NCBI GenBank assembly: GCA_951230915.1
Contig: OX579637.1
Coordinates: 27,528,001 to 27,592,000 of the forward strand
Source of the DNA: Antitrichia curtipendula
Lineage: Eukaryota > Streptophyta > Bryopsida > Hypnales > Leucodontaceae
Length of the DNA stretch: 64,000 nucleotides
Reading direction: 5' to 3'
Of this stretch, positions 58,701 through 64,000 are shown piece after piece (position 1 is the stretch's first letter; each line of letters opens with the position of its first letter). The notes beneath the pieces were generated by a model that saw only the letters and a program-made list of their open reading frames with translations, did not search any database and was not told where the DNA came from. The translations under genes were made by a program, and so were the position numbers.

Positions 58701-60477
58701 GCTCCGCAGCTCACTCTTGGTGGTGCTCGAGATGCCCATGTTTCTGCTCTTCACGGGCTGTCAAGCCCACTATCACTTGTTACGCAGAGGTTGAAGAGCA
58801 CATTTGCCTCTCGGAAAGCAACTTCATCATCTGGCTCTTCCCTCAAATCCTTAGTGTGTGTTCAGAATTCCAGCCTCTCTCAGATTATGGAGGCTCTTCC
58901 AGATGTCCACACTTGCCTTGAGATAGTCAACAAGTTTGTTCTCAAGGTTCGTTTTCTCATTCACGAGTTACACTTATGTATTCCTCTAAACTAGCCTGCC
59001 CAATTATGGTTTGTTGTTGTTGTGAAAACTAGCCAGTGTCGGTACTTAGTCATCCACCGTTTGCGTCCTCGTCGCGTTGTTGGAAAAGCATTCAGTTACT
59101 CTGCTTTCCCAGGCAATTGAGTTCCGAGTGCAATTTGGTTATGGCATTTTGAACTAATGACCTCCATCATTTTCGATCTCCAGATCAAGAAAGAAGACGG
59201 GACCAAGGCTTTGAATAAGTCTTGTCCTCATAGCGGCTTTGATTTGATTCTTGGCGATATTAATGATGGCCTCTGGATTTTGTCCATTTCCCAAAACCCC
59301 GGCAATGTCCCGGCATGGAATGAGTACTCTGAGCAACACACTGAAAGTATTTTTGAGTTTGGAGAACATTTTCTTCATAGAGCGGGTGCAATTCTGTTGT
59401 TTGTTCCAGATGTTCCAATGATCCGGACTGATGTGCTGTCGTATGCAAATGGCTACAATTTCGTTCTGCACCGGGAGTAGTGGGGGATTAATGACTTACC
59501 CTGTGCGTTGTTTTACAACCCAAACAATAAGGTAACTTCTCCTTCAAATCAATTATTCAGTTCACTGCATTGTACATCAATTTCTGCCTGTTCTAATTCA
59601 ATTTCATCGCAATCTCCATTTCCAGAGCAGAGGATTCCGAATTCAGCTCTTCATTCACCGCGCCTTGGATTCTTGCGAATTCACAGTAGCGACCAATGAA
59701 TCACTGGCGGAGTTCAAAATGGGAGTATCTGAATCCGATGTGTTATTCAACTTCACTACTGCGGCCTCTCAGTCCATGAACGGATCTGTTCCGTGGAGAG
59801 GCGCCAGTGAGAAGGATCCAATTTTCCTTCAAATGCTGATTGAGGCTTTTACCAAGCCGGGGTCCATCATCCTTGATGCATTTGCTTCTGTTGGTGAGTA
59901 CTCTTTTTTCTTGTGTTAAGTTTCTCTCATATTTCGGGTCTTTTTCGGATCATCTCTAATATCCTTTATCCAAATCCAGGTAATTCTGTTCGAACTTGCA
60001 AGGTTATTGGACGGCACATTGCGGCCCTAGAATCCGACATCGTGGTCTTCCGCTCTATGTTGCAGCCGTTCCAACAGGTTGAAGCTACAACTCCAATTCA
60101 ACTTCACGCTTCTGAGTCTCCACCTGAGATAGCACTAGACATCCCTATTCGGCATATCACTAAAAAGAACAGATTTAGTAAGTATGTCTCCTGCCTTATC
60201 CTATTCGCTTGCATTCTTATGTTCGTGATCAATTTACTAACCCACACTCGTTTGGCACAGAGTGATCACTGTACGCCCTTCTCCGGCCAAGGACTATTTC
60301 ATGATGCCATGGGACGCAGACGCCGCTTCGTTGCAGGCGGCAGAATCCACTCTGACCTCCACACACCCCTGTAGATGGTTTAGTAGACACGTTCGTCGTT
60401 TTATTGATGACAAGGCAGACGTTGATATGGAACCAAGACCAAATTCTTCTGGTAATTCCTCAAATTTTTCATTTTGA
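55762..60477 (+). pseudogene. ParB/methyltransferase-like element protein, copy C (all domains, broken)
   Basis: ATG 55762 opens an acidic N-terminus. Exons: 55762-55906, 56164-56250, 56325-about 56990, 57020-57218, about 57511-57926, 58005-58946, 59184-59531, 59626-59893, 59980-60181, 60261-60477; most joins are GT-AG and in phase. Domains: LKNDVMALGAHFVSTGY then a ParB/sulfiredoxin-like KMFFVWDGNHRLAAW; a helical middle; YIDCLLNNPPPYE with a Lys-rich tract; a motif IV-like LILGDINDG; VPWRGASEKDP and motif I-like IILDAFASVGNS with GRHIAALE. It aligns with A over the last four exons with the same intron positions and phases. Damage: TAG 56357, 56438, 56935, 57819, 58020 and 59478; TAA 56938 and 58203; TGA 56701 and 58647; single-base deletions near 56650 and 57613. 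The DPPY-type tetrad is absent. Confidence 0.68.
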
Positions 60478-62496
60478 TGATATCTATATCACCCGGATTT
60501 AATGTTTGAGTTGTATTCACCCATATACATCTTGTGCTTTCATTTGTAATGTTCAGCGTCTACATATTTCAATGTGATGGTTCATCTTAGCATCCATTTA
60601 GAGTACATTTGAATTTGGTTGTTTACCTTAAATATATGAATTCATGAAAGTCTTCCTAGCTTAGGCTACTGTCTAAAATGCTAAGGAATAATTCAACTTA
60701 CATTATATTTGAACTGGCCCCTCCAAAATTTGAGGAAGTTCTTCCTGTGAAGTCTCTGTGATTTCATTCTTCACTTTGTTCAGAAATTTGTTGCAGGCTG
60801 TTTTCTCTGGCATGGGTGAATGCATTCAGAATATAATTTTTATGAATGGATGTTGTGGGAGTACATTTCTTTTCTCTTCAGTACTGGGAAAAAATGACCA
60901 TAATTTTCACTTTTTTCTGCATCTGTTGGAGATAGTCTCGTGGTCGCAGTCTTTTAAAGAATATAAGATGGTTCTAATCAAATTAATGGTGTCATAATAT
61001 CTAGAGGTAGGTTAGTTTATTTTAGGAAACTCTTTGGTGGCTTCAAGGTAACTTCGGGCTTAGGATAACAACGACTAATGGGTATTAATGACCATAAGGT
61101 AACAACGGTTATAGGGTCCATACTCAATTTATTCTATAAGGCATTGATTTCTACCATTTCATCGAGCTCTGTTGCCTATTATCGTGGTCAATTATTTCTC
61201 ACATTTGACTAACCTCACGGTTATAGGGTCCTACTATTGTACTTCAGTTTTTATTTTTACTTTTTTGTTTGGCTTAGATTTTATCTTCTACTTTTACTTT
61301 TATAAAATGTGCCCATTTGAGGAAACTATGGGCTTCAAAAAGTACACTCACCGCTCTATGCTCTGCGCTCACGGCACGCAAAATAGCATCGTCCGCCTGG
61401 CACATATCTTGAAGTAGATCGAGATTGTTGTAAACATCCTTTGCTACTTAATGCTATCATTTTTGGCATCCTCTCTATGCTCCCCTCTTCGGTCCGACTA
61501 AATGAATCATTTTCACTACAATGGTCTCAAAGTGTGTGAGCACAACTGATCATATTGAACGCAATAGTGGAGCATTCTGTCGGGGTCAATCATTTAAATC
61601 TAAATTGACGCACTAGAACTTGAAAACTTTCGTACAATGAAGTGATGATCTCTCACCTTCTACACAAAGCGCCGTCGTCAATGAAGTCCTCTACACGAAC
61701 ACCCTTAGCACAGCAATATGTTGTTTCCTTACATCAAATCGCCAGAACTTGGAGATTAGAGATGCGGAGGAGGATTCAGTGGAATTCAAAAAAGAAAGAG
61801 AATGACTGACCATGAGAGAGTTGGCCTCCGCGGCGAAGGGGAATGTTTTTGAATAATTTGAAATCGTGCCAGAATTATGCACGAGATATCTTGGCGGCGG
61901 ATCTTCTTTCTACACTTTGACTAACGGAAGACTGTCAACAAGTAAAGGCATTATTCAGCAGTCGATGCCGCATTAGTGGGGCTCGTGGTTTCAAAATATG
62001 ACTTCCTAAATTCCCTATTCCACTCCCTTGATGGTGCAGTGGAATCCCATTTTATCGTCATTGGAATCTTCAATTTGTAGCTTCATGAGCATTAAAGTTC
62101 GTTATATAACTATGGAGTATTTTATACAGACAGTACAAACAATAATCTTAGAATTTCCCCCGTGGAGGTGCTCTGTTGAGACATTCACAACAAATTTATG
62201 CCACATCTCCAAAACTACTTCAATTAAGGAAATATAAGGTAACATGGACTTTCTCCTAATATAGAAGAAACTAGTGTGCCCATGTGTCGTTGTCATAGCC
62301 AAAAGGAAGTAAAATTAATTTCCTAAATTTTTTATTGATACAGAAACTTTGAAATTCAATAACTTTCATAATTTTCCGTTAATAGAATGATAATGTTCCG
62401 TTTGTTTCAACAAACTCAATAAAGCTAGCTACGTTAAGTTTTGGATCAAATATACTGAAAGGGTCTGACAAAGTATGAGTAATGGCAACTATGCAG
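60478..62496. other. 3' flank of gene C, AT-rich, no gene seen
   Basis: Contains two ACGGTTATAGGGTCC motifs (61104-61120 and 61216-61234), the same kind found downstream of copy A. No open frame with protein character was recognised. Confidence 0.5.
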
Positions 62497-62808
62497 GTGG
62501 AAAGACTTCAGTCTCCTGTATCAGCCAGAATTTTTAGGAACCTTCACAACATTGCAAATGGTATAATGTAAGTTCTGATATACTATTCCGTTCAAATGGC
62601 AAGAAACTGGGGAGAGAATAATATTTCATACACTGTGTAGGTAAGATACTCTGCGCATGTTAAGTATTTGGATTTTCTGAATGACACGTGTCTGACAGAA
62701 TATGAGAAGACTTTGAATTTTGATGCACTCACACAAACTTTGGCTAGGTTGGAGATCCGGCCCAATGACATTGGGAATTTTAATTCCATCCGCGATTACT
62801 TTATGAAG
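62497..62808 (+). CDS. Two exons of an unidentified gene
   Basis: 62497-62567 and 62646-62808 are joined by a 78-base GT-AG intron. The join is in phase (2) and gives about 78 residues ending at a GTACAC donor, including VSARIFRNLHNIANGI and LARLEIRPNDIGNFNSI. Flanking acceptor (ATGCAG) and donor are good. Sequence is protein-like and free of stops, unlike the element genes, so it could be part of a resident gene whose other exons lie outside or are not recognised. The product is unknown to me. Confidence 0.4.
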
Positions 62809-63760
62809 GTACACGACTTGTTTAGTTACTTCATAATAGATGCTTTTTCCTAAATAAACCCACATCGTGATACAAAAACCCTAAACCCAAGCGGTTTAGG
62901 TGGAATGAAACCCTCCCAGTTTTTACAACTGAATGTTTAAAAAAAATCATACTTTGGAATCCTAGACTGCAAATTCTACTAATTGTCTTTTAATTTTAAT
63001 TTATATAAATTAAATATGACCACGTGGATGCAGTCAAACAGCAATTTTAACCCGTAAAGGACCAAGTAGATTTTCTGTGAAAATCCACTGAAAACTGCCA
63101 CTACTGCTGCATTTATAGAAAATTTCAACGAAATTTTTTTCCTAGTATTACCATTGGATTTTGTTCTATACTTGAAGAAGAACAACTAGTAAAAATTTCA
63201 TAACATTTGACCATACGGTTTGAAAGATATGAGCATTTGAGTTGAAACCCCTTTGTTTCTCACTGTGCCAAAAGCTTCACCTGCCTTTGACCATTGATTG
63301 TTGTAAATTTTTTACTATGGTGCTGAATTTTTTTAAATCTCAAATTGTAAATCTTGTTAGGAATTTCTCCAAAAAAATTTCAAGGAAAAATAAGACATGG
63401 ATCACATTCAAAAAAATGTTGCAATTATGCAACAATGTCCAAAACTTTACAATGGCTCACAAGACTTCTTGAGAAATAATTTCACCACATTATTTTGGAA
63501 CTCAAAAATCCAAACAATGGATTCAAAGTATGTCTTCATAATAAATAAAAAAATTGAAAAATAATAAAAAATCTAGTTCCTATGAAATTTAGAAGCACTA
63601 TGTGAAGAAAGAGTAGAATATGGTTTTGGGCATGACATGAAAAATGGGTTAGAAGTGTTCCCGATATGCTCCCATTATGCTCCCGGTATATTCTAATCAT
63701 TGGGAACTTTCAGTGAGGAAGAACTTAGTACACTGGGAACCAAGCTTAGCTTCAACTGGA
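62809..63760. other. AT-rich stretch, no gene seen
   Basis: Short open frames only. Contains a CCCTAAACCC-type telomere-like hexamer run near 62878. Confidence 0.45.
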
Positions 63761-63983
63761 TTACACTAAAGATGGTATTTAGTGTTACCTACACTAATTG
63801 AAATAAAAAAGATATAGTTTTTTACTCTTGATGAGTATTTTTATTCATGAGAACAATATCAATATTCATTAAAAATGAGGATCTCTGTAAACATAGTTGG
63901 TAAAAATATTCCTCTAGAGTAAAACGTTGTAGCATATTTACATCAATTAGAGTAGGTAACACTAAATACCATCATTAGTGTAG
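63761..63983. mobile_element. Inverted-repeat (MITE-like) element near the window end
   Basis: An arm of about 43 bases at 63761-63804 (with GATGGTATTTAGTGTTACCT) is inverted at 63941-63983 (with AGGTAACACTAAATACCATC) with a few mismatches. The spacer is about 135 bases, AT-rich and noncoding. Ends near TTACACTAA/TTAGTGTAG. The true boundary may lie beyond the arms. Confidence 0.6.
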
Positions 63984-64000
63984 TGTGCCCTGTAACGTTG

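Noticed and set aside
39205..60477. Gene Z and gene C as the two genes of one element
   Set aside because: The order and orientation fit, but gamma motifs surround Z while C has epsilon, and 12.7 kb of other elements lie between. The pairing cannot be supported from this window.

Overview
The window reads as nuclear DNA of a land plant, most likely a seed-free lineage (moss, liverwort, lycophyte or fern). The reasons are short GT-AG introns (about 78-265 bases), many degenerate TTTAGGG-like tracts, an AT-rich background, and families of large low-copy elements whose decay looks like loss of methylated cytosines. No single-copy housekeeping gene could be recognised. Almost all coding matter belongs to mobile or mobile-like elements in different states of decay.

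Two protein families dominate. Family 1 is a large multi-exon protein with a basic N-terminal part, a ParB/sulfiredoxin-like domain (motif IIGGQHTVRAY or WDGNHRLAAW), a helical middle and a C-terminal N4/N6-type DNA methyltransferase-like domain. Copies or pieces lie at 38-2246 (+, C-terminal part), 2619-3690 (-, N-terminal part), 9805-11174 (-, methyltransferase part), 23626-28567 (+, nearly full length), 38281-38499 (+, N-terminal scrap) and 55762-60477 (+, full length but broken). Family 2 is a DUF7869-type transposase-like protein with the motif HTH-DID. Copies lie at 12206-15533 (X), 29286-32174 (Y) and 39205-42654 (Z), all on the minus strand.

Layout: 0-4 kb, end of one family-1 gene abutting an inverted, truncated second copy. 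4-9 kb, AT-rich with no gene seen. 9-28.6 kb, a family-1 remnant, gene X, an 8-kb centre, then divergent gene B. 28.6-29.1 kb, possible tRNA-derived SINE. 29.3-38.5 kb, gene Y, a centre with about 170-175-bp tandem repeats, then the first exon of a divergent family-1 gene cut short. 38.5-43.1 kb, gene Z and its flank. 44.2-45.7 kb, a Mutator-like transposase remnant with a SWIM finger. 45.9-49.1 kb, a GC-richer element with one long ORF. 49.1-55.7 kb, orphan ORFs and minisatellites. 55.8-60.5 kb, family-1 gene C. 60.5-64 kb, AT-rich, two exons of an unidentified gene and an inverted repeat.

The most interesting signal is not a gene. Each element is peppered, in flanks, introns and sometimes exons, with its own short palindrome: ATCGTGAGATCTCACGAT-like (alpha) with X and B; TTAGGTCGA-TCGACCTAA-like (beta) with Y and the 38.28-kb exon; CTGGAG-CTCCAG-like (gamma) with Z. 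A homologous intron carries alpha in X and gamma in Z. Together with a ParB-like/methyltransferase-like protein transcribed divergently from the transposase-like gene, this suggests a mobile element with a family-specific DNA-binding system, perhaps analogous in logic to the VANC anti-silencing proteins of Arabidopsis VANDAL transposons or to ParB-parS. That functional reading is inference. The motifs, gene order and homologies are read directly from the sequence.
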